The notes under the pieces are model-generated. The model did no database searches. It saw only the letters and a list, made by a program, of their open reading frames with translations, and was not told where the DNA came from. A stretch of DNA of 64,000 nucleotides, from NCBI GenBank assembly GCA_019915135.1, contig JAHLMK010000015.1, forward strand, positions 186,001 to 250,000. Direction: 5' to 3'. The stretch is from Strobilurus pachycystidiatus (lineage: Eukaryota; Basidiomycota; Agaricomycetes; Agaricales; Physalacriaceae). Both the position numbers and the translations under genes were made by a program. Below are positions 1 through 11,457 of this stretch, one piece after another. Position 1 is the stretch's first letter, and each line of letters begins with the position of its first letter.

Positions 1-548
1 GAATGTGGCCAGAATGTGGCTGTAATCAATGCGCCCTCTTTCGGAGTCTTGACACGTTCTTGATGGATTATTGTTCTCAATTGATCCGCTCTCGGCAAGC
101 CCGAGCAGTATAGATGGTGATTTATCGTTGGTGGCAAACACAGACAGAGAACAGCGCCGAATTAGTATGCAGTGAATTGAAGTCAGGGGAGCATTCCTGT
201 CAGCCCATTCGAGCGGATTGATGCGTAGATACGAGTATACGCAGGACCCTCACCTGTCCAGTACGGTCTGAAGTCCAGGAGGTCGTTGTCGATGTAATCA
301 CTTTTGAGCTCATTCGTATCACCCCAAGGCTACAAGAGCGTCGCAGTGTCTGGAGGGTATGAGAGTAAGATAAGAGAGAATATGTCCTCTTCGTAATCTT
401 CGCGGATTCGACAGTGAACGGACACAGGAGCATCTCCTGGAAGCTAAGAACAAAACAAGCATAGAACAACAGGGAAACCATGAACTCATCTCAAGGTATA
501 CACACTGAAGAGGAAGTCCCTATAATACAGGCACATGCAAGACACTGG
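1..548. other. Intergenic, nothing recognised
   Basis: No open frame with coding character. It is the 3' flank of the BNR-type gene. Confidence 0.5.
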
Positions 549-2063
549 TTAGATATCAAACTCCACAACCCTCACCGCACTCGGCGTCGTTCCACTACTC
601 GTCTGCTGATACAACACCCCGAGGGTCTCCCTCCCACTCCCCACCAACCCCACCCGATCAACCGTCACCTCCCCAAACGCATTCAGTCCCGCACTCGTCC
701 CATTCACATTATACACCTCCGTCCAATCCGTATATCCGCTCGCAGTCGCACTGACCACCCGCACATACGGCAGCACGACATACGCATTATCCTGCGCGTC
801 GATCCCAATCTGACTCCGCCCGACGGAGTTGATCGCGAACGGAATCTCGGTCTTGACAAATGAGCCATTCGACGCCTGGTACACGTGGAAGGGGCGCGCG
901 TACGCGGTGCGGTCGGTTTCGTAGTTGGTGACGCATTGCGTGAAGCGCCCGGGAACGTAGGAGATGATGACATGGATGCGCCCCGCCGAGTCGACGTCCT
1001 GCGACTCTTGGTTCATCAGCCCGTGGTCGGCGTTCAGCGAGTCGATGATGATATCCGGGGAATTGACATTGATGGGCAGGGCAAGAGTCGTTCCAGTAGG
1101 GTTCTTCCATGTTCGGCCTCGAAGGAGTTGAGTTCGAGAAGTAACGCAAAACCCGCAGAGTACACACCATAATCGTCTGAATAGAAGTAGACTGTATCAT
1201 GATTTGTCAGGCCACCACTTGAGCAGCTTACGCTACCACTGTTTTCCCTCCACGTCCCCGTAACATGGAGCCGTGTTCCTCTGTACGTGAATCCATGGAT
1301 GTACAAGCTTCTGGCTGTGCTCGTCGCTCCGCTGGGTGCGGTGTAGGTCCCACTCTTGCTTGCCCACAAGCCAACGCTCGACCAGCTGCTATTCGAGGCA
1401 GAGTACTCGGCGAGCTGGTAGTCTCCATTACCAGACACACCGGTTCGGTACACAAACTGCAGCGCGTTGGTTGGTGTGATGACGAATTGGGGATAGGTGA
1501 TTTGACTATGGGAGAGGAAAGTAAGTCTCAAGACGTAAGGTAAAACGTTTGGAGGAGACTCACGTCCCAACATTCAGGTTCCCGATATTGTTCCCGATGC
1601 TCCCGAAAAGCGACGCGCTCCATGTCACACTCGTACCCGCCACCCCGGTACTCGACACCGTGTAATAGACAGGTGTGCTATGGCAATCCATTGCCACATG
1701 GATGCGTCCATCCACCGGACTAACACCAAGTGCAACGACGTTGTGGCTATCCTGCGACGTCAAAGTGTGGTTCAAGGTGAAAGTGCTCCATGCGCCCCAT
1801 GTGGGTGAGGTAGGGGATGTGTTGGAGGTGGTAGTTCGCCGACCGAGTATGACCGCGCCAGTGGAGGTATACCAGCCCGCGTATTGATACCCTTGGTATG
1901 TCAGGACGCCGGAGAGCTGAAACGAGTTGACATTTACGAGGCCATCGTACGAGACAAAGTATATGCCGGAGCTGTCGAGGACGCTGTTACTGAGGGAGGA
2001 TGTCGCAGGCCCGGCGAGGACGAAAGCGAGGGGAAGGACCAGGAGCAGAAGAAGGGGAAACAT
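549..2063 (-). CDS. Secreted BNR_4-like repeat protein
   Basis: Exons (minus strand) 2063-1564, 1505-1168 and 1117-549; introns of 58 and 50 bp with GT-AG ends; the joined frame is 468 codons plus stop. The first 17 or so residues are a leucine-rich signal peptide ending near AGPATSS, so the product is probably secreted. The body is rich in beta-strand-like Trp/Gly/Ser segments. It contains the pattern DDYGRTWKN at the second splice junction, an Asp-box-like SxDxGxTW motif, and repeated HVAMD/HVIISY stretches. This resembles the BNR_4 group of beta-propeller proteins, some of which are linked to polysaccharide lyases. The enzymatic activity cannot be read from the sequence. The second intron is supported because it restores the Asp-box that the unspliced frame loses. 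An alternative is a non-catalytic sugar-binding propeller. Confidence 0.72.
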
Positions 2064-2946
2064 GGTGCAAAGCAGAGATCACCTGGGTCGAAGGCGTTCC
2101 ATTTCTTATGAGGAAGATATGGGAGCAGGTGGACCACGGTCCGGCGAAAGTGCGAGATCCTATGATGGCGCCTTGAGGGTGAGCATGTGTTGCCGGTCCG
2201 ACTCCTCGGCGATGTTGTCGACGTTGGTTCCGGTGGCGGATACTATGGGACATGCGCAGACGGCAGGACATCAGGAATGTCATATCGGCTCATTTCTGAG
2301 CAAGGAAGACTCGATGCTACTTGTCGATTGTGTTCCCGCTTCATCCGATGAATATCCGGCGACAGGTTTGGAAAATCGACAACGACGGTTCCAGGAATAT
2401 CTGATTGGACGGTGTTCGCCGTGACGACAGGAATATGTATGGCGCATACTGATATCCGACAAGCCAGCGCGTTCATCTGAGAAGCATCGATTGTGGACCG
2501 GGTGCCAGCATGCTTTTCGCCCTACTTGCATCAGCAGCTGCGTCCAAGTCGGGGGAGTGTAAATTTCCTGTGGGGTTGCATCAGACCCGTACATCGAGCA
2601 ACGAGAAGGTACGCACCTGGCCTTTAGCTCAAGGCTATTTCGCATGTCCCACGAAGATCAAGCTGTCCAAGACCGCTTTCTATGACAGAGCCAGCTCACG
2701 GTTATCCGCAAAGGCGTCGCACCAGTCAAAAGTACTAGTGGTCTGCGTTGTGCTTGACGAGAGGAAGATTCGCATCGCAGGGAGGGAAGAAGCAGCATTT
2801 GCTAGTGGAAGCGTCTCCTGCACGGTGGCATGGACGCCCGACGTTGCGCTCATCATGGTCAGAGGAAGCCTGCGAGTAACATAGACAAATATAGACACAG
2901 CTTTGTTCCTTGCATCAAGGCACCGGGTTTGATCAGAGCCACATTC
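2064..2946. other. Intergenic, divergent promoter region
   Basis: This lies between the divergently transcribed BNR-type gene and the kinase-like gene, so both promoters must be here. The open frames in it are short and overlap each other on both strands without motifs. I see no gene. Confidence 0.5.
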
Positions 2947-5076
2947 ATGGCCACCGAGCCTCTATGGCGTGAGCTGTGTCTTAGCTTTCGGTGCCCGCCC
3001 CTCTGCAGCACCGGCGACGGATTTCCCTCTCCTCCTGCAAACATTGTCCGTTTTCTGGATACTCATCTCGATGACGCATTGACGTTGAAACGCGTCGTAC
3101 TGCTTCCTAACTTGGCGGACGAGTTTGCTGCCATCGCTGACGAGTATATGGACTGGCCAGAACTGGAAACCATCGAGGATAGACGCTTTGCACCGACATA
3201 CGGGGTCTACTCAGATACGGAAGACATCAAGGTCGCTGAGCTTGTTGGCTCCATGCTGTGTACAGGTATTGGGCGTCCGTGCGCACAATTTGCATCGAGT
3301 CGGTTCCTTCATCCTGAACAGCCCGACCACGCGAATGTGATATTCTGGTCGGAAGCTCCTGAGCTGAAGACGGACTGGGACGCAGGGGACCCCCATCCTT
3401 TCTTACTCCAAAATCACGCCCTCCAATTCCACAAGGGAGTTAGATCTAGTCGTACTCCACTTCGTCCTGAGGTGCAGAAACGGATTGCCGCACTACGAGA
3501 GCAGTTCCCTCTGATTGCTTCTGGAATGTTCTTCTCCCCAGCTGGCCATCAAATTCTCTCAGATATACAGTCCCTGGCCGCTATGGAGTCGTTTCCTTGG
3601 GAAGTAAACTCGACTTTCACGGGAGCGCCACCAACGACGGACACCAAGAAGACATGTGACGCGCCAAAGCCTCTGTGGACCCTTCCACCACACATTGCCC
3701 CAAGACGCGTCGTATCGACCAGCGGGTGTAGTTACCCCAAAGCAAACACCATCACCCCCGCTTACCGCGAAGCTCGCAGCCGCACTCCGCGTGATTCTGT
3801 ACAGCGAGTGAGCCCTTTTTTCCCATGCATCGTTGAGCTTCTTCTCACCAGTACAGGCTTGGGTTAACGCTGTAATAATAGATGCTACAGTGATATTTCT
3901 CGACTGTGGAAAGAGTCTACGAGTCGGGATCCGTCATCGTAGTAGCCAAACGCTTTTCTTGTCGGGTCTGATTCTCCCTAACTCGCCAGCGGAGCCTGCA
4001 TATGGTAAGATCATGATTGGGGTTTACTGTGGCATTGCCCACGATCTCTTGCAGCGCGCGGCGGTTCTGAAAGGTTTTGATGCCCTAGCCTCGCGAAAGA
4101 GAGCGCGTGAGGACACAAATTCGGATAGCGAAGAGTCGTTCGATTCGCGGCCTCCCCAGGCAATTCGCCCTCCGCCGAAAAAGGCCACCAAATTAACGGG
4201 AAGAGGCGACGCGAGACAAAAGGTATGCTCGATACCCTTTTCGTGTCCTTGTTGCTCATGCAATGTTTGACAGAAACCTAAACCAACACACGAACAAATA
4301 CTCTATCAATGCTTCACTCGGCCGGCGGTGGCACTATACCTTCAATACGGCATATTCAAGTCACCGTCTCCGCTCGTTCTTCATTCCATAGGGCATACAG
4401 TACAAGCGAAGTATAAGCCCAACCAGTACCTCGCCGTCATTCTTGATACCCGACTTGGCGAAGGAGGTACAGGCCATATATATCGCGGAATCCTCGGAAC
4501 GAATTGCTCTCTCCCCGATGGCAGTAGAAACTGCTCCTTTCTGGTCAAGGTGGCTACCACGACGAGAAAGCTCGAGCGACTTCGACACGAGTATGGTATC
4601 TACAAGCATCTCGTCGCAACCGAGGTGCAGGGGATCCCTCATGTTTATGGATACTTCGAAGATCAGGGCCGTGAGGCTGGTATCCTCATTCTAAAAAATG
4701 TCGGCACTCCGCTGGGTGCGCGCGGTCGCCGAAATATCAACTTGACGACTGACGAAAGGTTTGAAATTCCGCACGCGCCTAGATTACCTCTCATTGTCAC
4801 CATAGCTCCCAACTTCGCCAGCTTGTGTCCGCATTCCATGAAAATGGGGTCCTGCACGGCGACTTGAGGTCCTGGAACATGCTCATTGACGACGATGGAC
4901 ACATTTCCCTCATTGATTTTGACAGCTCGAGCCTAGAAGCTTTGCCGATCGATTATAGAGAAGAGAAGGAACGGCTTGAGAGGTTCATAAGGGGAAAGTA
5001 TATCGACGAGGACCCTGTTATTGTAGCAACCCGCCCGTCACCAGAACGGTCAGAATCCGACGAATCCTCTGAATGA
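2947..5076 (+). CDS. Protein kinase-like fold protein with N-terminal extension
   Basis: Exons 2947-3807, 3857-4222, 4274-4758 and 4806-5076; introns 47-51 bp, GT-AG, phases closing to 660 codons. Residues 1-440 are of unknown function, with a lysine-rich, nuclear-signal-like patch near the end of exon 2. The C-terminal third is kinase-like: glycine loop LGEGGTGHIY near 470, VKVA with the expected ATP-binding Lys, the catalytic loop HGDLRSWN at 588-595 (HGD instead of HRD), and DFD at 608-610 instead of DFG. The activation segment and C-lobe are very short, and the protein ends in a Ser/Glu tail. HGD loops are common in fungal atypical kinases and in aminoglycoside-phosphotransferase-like kinases. 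Catalysis is possible but unproven. An upstream in-frame ATG exists at 2830. Confidence 0.7.
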
Positions 5077-5352
5077 ATGCATCCAAACCTTGATGGCTGT
5101 TCCAGTTTCTGTCATCACCGTTCCAGTCCTCCTTCGAAACTATATGAGTAACTTTACTACTGTGCTTTGCTGTCGAGAATCAGATCTCACAGAGTCATTT
5201 CGGTCAAGCGACTCTTGAGCCTCGCCATTGGACCAACTCCATACTTTCCGGATCATAACGCGTCTATCTTACAGGGCGTACCGAACATAGCTTCACGTAG
5301 TAAGCCTTATTATCCTGGTATATAATAATAGTAATATACGATACGAGCCCTC
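5077..5352. other. Short convergent intergenic gap
   Basis: 3' flanks of two convergent genes. An AT-rich patch at 5310-5345 (tataataatagtaatata) may hold polyadenylation signals. Confidence 0.35.
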
Positions 5353-6127
5353 CTAGTTCGATGTATACTCCGGTGGCAAGTCGACTGTTCGTATCCCACT
5401 ATCTACGTGCTGCATCACTTCAGGCTCCGCCTGGGTAGAATATTGATTTTCAGGACTGACTCTCTCCGTCTGGCAGGATATCAGGTCGCCGACCGGAGGA
5501 GTCGGCGATCTCGCAACAGCACGAGTAACCGCTTCTGTCGTAGCACCCACAGACGACGGATTCAGGGAGTCATACTTGGACGGCGGAATCGCTATTCCAA
5601 AATCCAAGTGGGGGTATCGTGTTACTTCGGAACTCGCAGTGGCACCTGTCTGCCGCGTGAATATCGAGTAGCATGACGAAAACAGAAAATGATGCACCTT
5701 CGTCAGACTCGGACGAGCCTAGTATTCGCTTCTGCTTCTTTTGTTTTCTCCTACGGCAGTACCAAAAGAACGCCACACTGACGACGACCGTGATCAGAAA
5801 GACGCCTCCTAGAACCACTCCGATGATTGTCGGAACTGGAGACATATGTGAAGATGTGGAAGGGGGTGCCGTTGGGGTGGAATCTGTGGTGGATGCCGCA
5901 GTAGGACTTGAAGGAGGTAATGAAGACGGAGTGGAAGTGAATGAGGATGTGGAACTTGTGGCAGATGTCTTGGAAGATGATGTGGAACTCGGAGCATATG
6001 TCTGGCTTGGGGTAGACGGAGGAATGCCCCAGGCCTCGGAAGGGAAGAATCCCCAGGAGTTTGTGCCAGACTCGCCCCCGGGCCACCACGGCGCAAAAGA
6101 CCCTTTGGATGTAGACGAACTCGACAT
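5353..6127 (-). CDS. Ser/Thr/Pro-rich single-pass membrane protein
   Basis: Exons 6127-5698 and 5645-5353; 52-bp GT-AG intron; 240 codons. Residues 1-100 are a low-complexity Ser/Thr/Pro stalk, probably O-glycosylated. One hydrophobic helix follows (about residues 103-125, IIGVVLGGVFLITVVVSVAF), then a strongly basic stop-transfer RRRKQKKQKR and a cytoplasmic tail. There is no N-terminal signal peptide. It is therefore either a type III protein or a 5' exon is missing from this model. The architecture recalls fungal wall-stress-sensor-like proteins, which also have a Ser/Thr stalk, one helix and a short tail. No WSC domain is visible, so no function is assigned. Confidence 0.6.
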
Positions 6128-7634
6128 CGTAAGACACTAAGGTCGTATGAAAAGTTGAGCGCGCAGGAGGTTGATATTCTGTCGAGTACTGTAAGTCATT
6201 GAGTATTAAGTCGGTTGAACATTACAGTGTTCATGTCAATAGAGGAACTCACGTCGATGGAAGGGTGGGCATTTCTAGGGACACCAGGCGGAATATGCCT
6301 TATACTACGCGTTCCTTGGAAGAATGTTTCACGACGCGCGCTTGAAACTTCGCAACACGTCGATCTAACTGTAACCCATCATGATGTCGTTGAGTGCCGT
6401 TCAATTATGTTCGCCGCAGATCACTGTAGGCTGTAGCTGTGGCTGAAATGTCCTGATCACCTGCGCGTAAAAGGTTGTCTAGGTTCTCTACTGCGACTCG
6501 GAAAAGCCCTAGCGGCTCGAAGAGTACTATGTACCTCGTCCGACTCGATAGTATCTGCGGTGCTGTGGTCAATGCTGTGTATCGAACGGACAATCAATCA
6601 ATTCAGTATACGGCACAGTCTCGAATGAAAATCCCTAGATCCGTAGTGGTCGCCTCATCTGGCGTTAACGTCCTTACTTGATCTTTAGGTCATTGAGTTT
6701 CGTGTACCGAAGGTATCTTCTCCCACACCACCCGGATGACACGCTGAATGGTATCAGGATGATTACTCAATGAGCGTCGATTATATGAGGTTGCACTGAG
6801 TACTCTGTATCAGCGGGACATGTACGTTACCATATCTACGCCTGGCTGATGAGGTTAGAGAGAAGTTCCCAGTTGTGGCTCGACCAAGACGTACCCAGTA
6901 AGTATAGCTATACCGCATGCACCATGTTCATTGGAACCAAGGAAAAGGTCAGCGGAGCGGTAAATGCGCCTGAGATGAATGAGCATCGTTTAAATTAGAG
7001 TGATCCCTTTCCCGTTGCTGGAATCAGATGGTTTCAAGAGTATACCTGGAGCGCCAGAAGTATTCAGTACCATCTATTACCCTGCACCTGGTCAGACATA
7101 AGAAGTGAGAAGGATTGACAAGGTCCCCTGCCTGCCTGCCGAAGTGTGATATCGCAGGGCTGGGTGGCATCTGAACGCACCGTCTGGGACACACCAAGGA
7201 GTCAACGTTCACGTTTTAAGGCTCACAAAACGGCTGGAGGGACTCACAAGGTATCGTTGTAGGCGCATATAGGCGCGCGGAAATCACGACATCCGCCGAG
7301 AGAGCAGAACGAGATTTAGTGATTCAAATTGAAGTGTGACGCACGCCAAGGACCATAGCATCGCAGTACTTCAGTGCAGATTGCAAATTCTGAAGCCGCC
7401 TTACACTTTGCTTTGAACATTATTGTAGCTGCGGGGTTGGTACCGCCACAGCGGACGTTGCCGACGACGACGGGCTACGTTGACCGGTGTCCGCAGCCAC
7501 GTATTCGCCAATAAGGATACGCCAGCGTGTGGTGGTCGACGTGTGAGAAAGTGTGCACAAAGCGGGCCAAACTTTTCCTCTTCCGTCCTCCACGTCGCCG
7601 ACGTCACACGCATACACGGGTCTTGCTCGGCGCC
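6128..7634. other. Intergenic, nothing recognised
   Basis: 1.5 kb without a supported gene. It must contain the promoters of the membrane protein (leftward) and the glycosyltransferase (rightward). Confidence 0.5.
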
Positions 7635-9898
7635 ATGCCCAACGTCGGGCTGCCAGTCTATTCGCAAAAGGGTCACAAGGCGCAGCCGTCATGGACAAAG
7701 CAGGTGCTCGTCCCCATTCCCGGCGTTCCGACCCGCCGTCTCCGCATCATCGTCCCCAACTCGAACCGCCTCAGTCGGAGACGCGGCCTGCTGCTCATAT
7801 GCCTCGCCGCCGCCGCCATGGTCTTCACCGTCAACGCCCTCCGCAAAAGCTTCGGCCGCCAGGAACCATGGGAGCCGTTCCAGCCGCGCGAGCCGTCCAC
7901 GCTCGTATACCAACGCGACGACCTCCGCCGCATATGGGACTGGGAGATATCGAGCGGGCATTACCCATCAAAACGGAGCAGTGCGTCGCCAATCTATCCC
8001 GCATTTACCGGTATCTTGTGCTAATTATCGGTGGCAGTACCAAGAGAGATTGGATTCAAGTCGGCGCCGTCCAACCCCGCGCTCCCGCCGCAGCAGCGCA
8101 CTCTGCGCCCATCACGATATAGACCACCGTCGACGGTGGTGACGACGCACGCGGACACAGACACGCTCGGGACGGGTCCCAAGCGGATATACCTCGACAT
8201 ACAGGCGAATCCACCTAATGTTGCCTACCCGCCGCGCCCTGTGCCTGGCAGCGTAGCCGACCTCGATGTGCTCATGAGGCACTGCGACTTCTCCGACGGC
8301 AAAGTGAGCAGTGACGCGCCTCTCTGAGTCCATGGCTAACAGCGATCACAGTATGTACGGGACTGCCTAGAAGTGTTACGGCTCGGCGCTGGGCTGGACA
8401 ACGGCGAGCGAATACGGCGGGGCCGCATGGACGACTGGAAATACATATACGTCGAGAACAGCACTGACACCAGCCCCGACGCCGACAACGACGAAGAACC
8501 CATCGTGCCCAATCCCGTATTCCGCCCGCCCGTAGAAGCCGTCAGCGGCAACTTAGAGAGCGCCCTCACCCTGAAGCCTGGCGCTGCCCTCGAAACCCAA
8601 GTCCCACTGCCCGCCCCACTCACTCACCGTCCCGCCTCCTCGACTTGCGATCCCAACAACCCGCGCCTCTTCCACATGTTCTGGACAGGTCCATTCACTG
8701 ACAAGCCCTATCTCGCCCTGCTCTCCTTCCTGTTTACCCAGAATACTGGCATCCACCTCAAAGACGACTCGCCTCCCACACCCCCAGTCTGTCGCCCCCA
8801 ATTCTGGTTGTGGATCAACCCAGGTCCCGCCGCGTCGGTGCCTAACCCGAACGCGATGCGCGACATGTTCGAAGGGCTCAAGAAGAGCCCGTGGGCCGCA
8901 CCATTCCTTCACCCCCGCTTCCACGACGTGATCAAGTTCAAGATGTGGAACACGACCGAGCAACTGGACGGCGTACCCGAGCTCAAGGACGAGTGGCGCG
9001 TCCTCAAGGATGCACTGTTCAACTCGGGCGGGTACGTGATTAGTGTGCCGTCGCAGGAGAACAGCACGAGCACAGAGTCGGGCGAGGAGGATTTGCTGAA
9101 CAGGGCAGGGAGCAAGTCCTCCAACTCGTATGACAGACTGAGCGTCATCCTCTCGGATATGGCGCGCTTTGTGTTGTGTCATCGGTTCGGCGGGATCTAC
9201 CTCGACGCGGATACGATCTTCCTTCGCGACTGGGAAGAGCTCTGGGGCTGGACTGGCGCGTTCGCTTATCGGTGGTCCCGTCTCGAAAAATACAACACCG
9301 CTGTCCTGCGTCTGCACAAGGGATCTGCCCTGGGAACGTTCCTTTTCCGGACCGCGATGAAGAACGGCTTGGATTTCCACCCGATGAGTATATCGCGCTA
9401 CACGGCGGACGCCTACCTGGAGGGATTGCTACTGCGTCTTCCGGATGCGCTGTTCGACTCGGCTTGGCTGAACACGGAGTATTTTCAACGAGATAGACCG
9501 CCACAGCCTTATTTCACTGAGTAAGTCCTACCAGACCTTCCACTGCATGTCGTGAACCCTTCTCCAGATTCGGTGACTTTTTCGAAACACCAGCTCAAAG
9601 CAGCGCCGCACCCCAAGCGCTCGGCTTCCACGGATTCTTCCGCGGCGCCTTCTCGTACCATTTCCACAACTTTTGGTGGAAGCCGTTCGACCCAACGAGG
9701 AACTTCCCCGACCTCGGCGCGCGGTTTAGTGCTGGGGAGCAGGTTGCGAGGCAGAGGTTGAATATGACGGAGACAGAGGGCGATGACGTGAGTGAAGATA
9801 AGAGGGATTTGGATTGGTCGGTTGTTATGAAGCGGACGTTTGAGGCGTATGTAAGGGGGGAGCGACCGAATATGTATGGGGAGTGGATAGCGTGGTAG
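7635..9898 (+). CDS. Type II membrane glycosyltransferase with DXD sugar-binding motif
   Basis: Exons 7635-7980, 8038-8303, 8352-9520 and 9568-9898; introns 57, 48 and 47 bp; 703 codons. A short cytoplasmic N-terminus with RRLR/RRR basic residues precedes one anchor helix (about residues 50-68), the topology of a Golgi enzyme. The catalytic core holds GGIYLDADTIFLRDW, with the DXD metal/nucleotide-sugar motif at about D489-D491. It is followed by NTAVLRLHKGS, the arrangement seen in the Gly_transf_sug family (PF04488: Och1-like, inositol-phosphoceramide mannosyltransferase-like). The first splice joins KRS to IPREIGF, a conserved-looking block, which supports the model. The donor sugar cannot be inferred. 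Exon 3 is GC-rich with strong codon bias, suggesting good expression. Confidence 0.85.
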
Positions 9899-10125
9899 GC
9901 ACCAAGCAGCCCGCTGCGCGTGGGCATCTATTCAGCGCACAGAGGAGCTCCAAGTCACGGAGGGGAGGTAGCTCAGGCGGTGCGGTTTTCTTATTTGTGT
10001 GGACCCAGGACCTACGTACATTTATGTTATTTGACGACTATATAATGGAGGCTAACTTTTCTGGAAGGTTGAAAAGGCGTGTGGGGACGAACTAGTAGTA
10101 GTAGTAGTACTGGCCGCAGGTGTCA

Positions 10126-10200
10126 AAAGTCGAAAGTGCAACCCTAGGCACTAATAGTAACTGAGACTCTCAGTAGGGTAGGCGGAACCCTGGGTCTTGA
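10126..10200. repeat. Solo arm resembling the 13.7-kb inverted-repeat element
   Basis: The stretch runs from gtcgaaagtg to cagtagggtaggcggaaccctgg. It matches the inner part of the arm at 13707-13779 with substitutions and a different spacer. It is probably a decayed copy or a single arm. Confidence 0.4.
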
Positions 10201-10437
10201 CACAAAACGGTAGCTACTGTCTGGCTACTGTAGACACTATAAGCCGCTGGCTGGATCACAATCCTTAAACGAGCGGATTTGAAAAGAACAAGCGCATTGA
10301 GCCCTGATCCTCCTCCTGAGCCGCCGCCAATCTCCGCCAATGAATTGCTGGCCAATACCTTGACCTCTGACCATGATAGAAGTTCCAGCTCTTGCTGTAC
10401 ACTTTAGCGACTGGCCCAAATCTGGGGTATCACAGGA

Positions 10438-10698
10438 GATCGCTCAATTCTCAAGTGAACCATGGTTCACTTCAAGTAGTAGGTACGCGAGGTTCAGTAG
10501 GGTTGGCGAAACCCTGGATGTTCGCGACCTCCCCTCCATGTTCCCGTCCCAAAAGTCAGTGCTTGCCCTTCCTGTGGTCCAGATAGACAAGAGAAAGTTG
10601 ATTTTCGGTGGTGTTTTACGTCTACAGTGGCTACAGAATGTAGGAGAGTTGCGTGCTCCCTACTATGTCTGTACCATATGAAGATTTGAGCAGCCGCC
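10438..10698. repeat. Diverged copy of the inverted-repeat element
   Basis: The left end (gatcgctcaattctcaag) and right end (gatttgagcagccgcc) correspond to the ends of the 13707-14053 element. Internal blocks also match in order: cagtaggg(t)ggcg, cccctccatg, gtcagtgc, tctacagtggctacag. A perfect 20-bp palindrome lies at 10453-10472, in the place where the other copy has its own small internal palindrome. Confidence 0.5.
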
Positions 10699-11457
10699 AT
10701 GGTCGTCACAATTATTTTAGAAGAGCGGAGCGTCGGATCAACCCAGACGAACGGTACTTTCTGGGTATTTTAGGATTGATTATTGTCAAGGAAATGGAAG
10801 GAAAATTAGACGTCAGTACTTACCTGTACTTACTCGCAAGGAACGACGGACCAAAGCAAATACAGCGTGTTGCAATGTATCATTGAGGCTCCACTGGATT
10901 TCCGCGCGTTCTCTGTCTCTCACCGTCTGAAGACGGAAACACAAACTGAAAGTGGCGGGAACACGCCTGCCCTGAGTGGAAAATGTGTCCTCTTAGAGCT
11001 CTTCCAGGCCTCTTCATATCACTGCAGCGCGCTGTAGAGGAGAGTGTATTTGCTGCGCCACGCTAAGATTAAGCTTGAGATATAATTAGGAAAAATTTAC
11101 CGACCCTGCGCTAGAAGCAGTGAAGCACACTTTCGACTTCGGCAGCGTCGCCTTTCGTGGCGTACCTGAAATAAGATTTGCTAAAGTAGGAGGAGAACCA
11201 CATACAGAGCCTCGGCATCGGCCTTGGAAATTCGATAGCAGATACTTTGACTTGGACTTTTGAGATCGATCTCGTCTTTATGAAAGTTCAACAGTGTACC
11301 CCGACGCAGTAAAACTGAGTAATTGATTGCTTGCCATAGAGTTGGCGAAGTAAGTGTACGTATCTTCTAAGATAAACAGCCGTATATATCCAGAAATGCC
11401 TTCGAGTCCAAGTAAAAAGAGTGAGATAAGAGCATGACGCGTTGACTTTCCGTTTCT

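Larger units (their letters stand above)
9899..11457. other. Intergenic with inverted-repeat element fragments
   Basis: No gene is supported. It contains two diverged relatives of the 13707-14053 element (see 10126-10200 and 10438-10698). The rest looks like ordinary AT-richer spacer. Confidence 0.5.

Noticed and set aside
2830..2946. Upstream in-frame ATG for the kinase-like gene
   Set aside because: The added 39 residues lack any conserved look and the codon use is poorer. The start at 2947 was kept, though 2830 remains possible.
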